Below, piece after piece: positions 62,235 through 64,000 of a DNA stretch of 64,000 nucleotides. The stretch covers positions 5,766,001 through 5,830,000 of the forward strand of contig CM121342.1 of NCBI GenBank assembly GCA_051530055.1, in the 5' to 3' direction. The translations under genes and the position numbers were made by a program. Below the pieces are notes generated by a model, which did no database searches, was not told the DNA's origin, and was given only the letters and a program-made list of their open reading frames with translations. The DNA is from Neoechinorhynchus agilis. Taxonomy: Eukaryota; Acanthocephala. Position 1 is the stretch's first letter. Each line of letters opens with the position of its first letter.

Positions 62235-64000
62235 TGATTCCATTTGGAATCAAAGATGAAGACCCATTTGTTTCTCAAAAGTCAATACTCGCGTTTCCAT
62301 TAAACCGATTACTATTGGAATGTGAATTTACTTCCTATATTTCAGAGTCAAGTGCGATTGCATTTGTTTGGAAAAATCGATGTGTTCAGCGATTCTATGA
62401 GAATCATGGAACGGTAATTCAAAAAGGAGATTCTGTTGAAATTATCGATATCGATCGTAGTTTGGTTATGTTGCTTCGGCACAAAGACACTGAGCTTATT
62501 CTCAATACTTTATTGGAACGTGAAGATCGAGGACTTTTGAAATTCCATTCCGTCTTCACTATGACCCATAAAATTAACCAAAAAAAGCAATACTTCTACA
62601 CCGATATTCTGGCTCTTCGATGCTGTGAAAAGCATCATGGACGAGTTGTTATTATCTCTCCCATTAGTTGCTCAACACAAAATGTGAACGTTTATGATGT
62701 TGATAGAGCACTTCATTTATCGGTCGATATAGACGATCTATATGTTTTTGTTGATTCCGCCATTGCTATGGAACCGCCTTTAACTGCTTTATGTTGTCTT
62801 TTCGAAGCTTTTATTGCAATTTGGCCTCATTTCGAATGCTCGGATGATCTCGTGGGTTTTCTGAAAGGCTTTATTGAACACGAAAATGCGAAGATATCAA
62901 CGAAAGCTATTAAAAGAAGTTTAATAAGAGAATCGTGTCATGTTATTGATTTGTACGATCAGTCATCGAAATCGACTGTTAAACAGACATTTATGATCTG
63001 CACTGGCATTCAGATATTTCGTGAGAAATTCGGTTTGTTCTCAGGGTACAGCGTTTTTGCATTTCGATTTTGTTCACAAATCAACGTTTCTTCACCCTCT
63101 TTTTTTTAGCCCACGATGCTCATCTCGTAAAAAAGTGAAATTCCAGTTTTTGAATAGCCCCTGATGAGTTGCTGTCGATTTTGATTGGCTGAGTCTGTTA
63201 AAAAGGCGATATGCCATTGACCATTTCTTAAGAATCTTCCGAAACTCACGGTGTAAACGATGAAGCAATGTCGCACATCAGATCCTCGGTTGCCTTGAAT
63301 GATCAGAACCGGAAAAAACAAGCGATTCACATAACTCACGTTCACTCGCCGACATGGATATGTTTTCAGTCTTCTTTAAAAATGAATCACATTTGGGCAG
63401 AATGCGAGCAAATGTATGCAATGTTCCGCTCAAACCGCCTAAAACGAACTGAACCTCGACTCGATAAGCGTCTCTATATCTTACCACTCACTGACATCAC
63501 TCAATCAACACTAATGCATCGGATTATCGTAATGGCAATAATTGGCGATTGTCTCGTTGTTTACTATGTAGACCGAGGCATTTTTGGAATCGCTGATGCT
63601 AAATCGGTTTACGTGTGTCCAGCAACAATCGCTAAGCATCCATGGTCTCTAAGAGCATTTGGAATCAGCCCATATAATTTAAAAAGTGCAAATAATGAAC
63701 AGTTTGATATTGGCGACGAGTTAGAAGGTCGCGATTTTGAATTGCATTATGAGCCCGACGACAAAGATTACAAAGTCTACGACGGAACTAATCGTTGTTT
63801 TATTGACTTCTATGACCATGATTCAATGGAGATTGGTTATAGTCGATTTAGTAGGCAGCATCGTAAGATCGGCGATTTCGTTTTGACTCATTTAAGAAAC
63901 TATCCGGGTTTCCGATTCAAACGCCGTAATCCTTTGGTTTGCAAAATCACTCGAATAATCGAGGAAAGCGATCAGTTCGAACTTTTGCTTCTGGAAAGTA
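62235..64000 (+). CDS. Multi-Tudor-domain protein (3' end off window)
   Basis: Tudor domains bind methylated arginine or lysine; extended Tudor proteins scaffold piRNA and germ-granule complexes. One exon (about 62235-63044) encodes IISPISCSTQNVNVYDVDRA then LHLSVDIDDLYVF, the Tudor barrel strand pattern. A second, open to the window end from about 63235, encodes AIHITHVHSPTWICFQSS (the start of an extended Tudor domain, like VTHVxSPxxFxVQ) and then GDCLVVYYVDRGIFGIADAK, the barrel core with the D-[RY]-G turn. The joining introns between 63045 and 63235 are not settled; tttttttag at 63109 is one acceptor candidate. The 5' exon is also open: protein-like frames at 62135-62232 exist on both strands. 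A germline Tudor protein is inferred. Confidence 0.7.

Noticed and set aside
63106-63487. Minus-strand gene opposite the Tudor exons
   Set aside because: The frames are mirror images of a plus-strand reading with clear Tudor motifs; no splice or start context supports them.

Overview
The window is eukaryotic nuclear DNA from a small-genome animal. Genes are split by very short GT-AG introns, most of them 42 to 50 nt. The recognisable products are animal or general eukaryotic ones: COPB2, CWC25, two RAB2 GTPases, a MICOS CHCH protein, CDC6, alpha-tubulin, trehalase, UGP2 and a Tudor-domain protein. The DNA is AT-rich and unusually full of tandem repeats. Secreted trehalase, tiny introns and a gene of micro-exons would suit a nematode, perhaps an enoplean, but the species cannot be fixed from sequence alone.

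Layout. 0.44-5.9 kb (-): a large multi-exon helical-repeat protein with UBA-like N-terminus, not recognised. 6.6-10 kb (-): COPB2, with a retroposed tRNA-derived SINE fold-back in one intron. 10-12.3 kb (-): CWC25, its intron filled by a 125/90-bp array. 12.7-13.1 kb (+): a small unknown gene, then a 111-bp array. 14.8-15.7 kb (-): a multi-pass membrane protein. 16.7-20.65 kb (+): two RAB2 paralogues in tandem. 20.8-24.5 kb: a duplicated segment, a MIC19/MIC25-like CHCH gene and a decayed LINE. 24.5-29.3 kb: two large arrays. 30.4-31.7 kb (+): CDC6. 31.7-33.3 kb: a 114-bp array. 33.5-34.0 kb (+): an unknown gene. 34.3-35.9 kb (+): a second decayed LINE. 36.1-37.6 kb (-): a divergent alpha-tubulin. 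37.8-39.2 kb: an array. 40.2-42.3 kb (-): UGP2. 43.6-46.6 kb: the inverted partner of the 21 kb segment, expanded to seven 350-bp units. 47.6-51.3 kb: two arrays around an ankyrin-repeat gene start. 51.6-53.4 kb (+): trehalase, with its 3' end repeated in tandem. 54.5-55.0 kb: a satellite made from the same SINE body as at 8.5 kb. 55.2-58.4 kb: small membrane or secreted ORFs and an 11-micro-exon gene. 58.5-60.8 kb: a 67-bp array. 61.3-64 kb (+): a coiled-coil protein and a multi-Tudor gene running off the end.

Functionally the genes are mostly housekeeping (secretory traffic, splicing, replication licensing, cytoskeleton, sugar metabolism, mitochondrial cristae) and show no operon-like theme; UGP2 and trehalase both belong to UDP-glucose/trehalose metabolism but are 9 kb apart and on opposite strands. 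The most unusual items are the micro-exon gene, the SINE that carries every strand of a hammerhead ribozyme in permuted order, the at least fourteen tandem arrays (several including exon edges), and the inverted duplication whose copies differ in repeat number.
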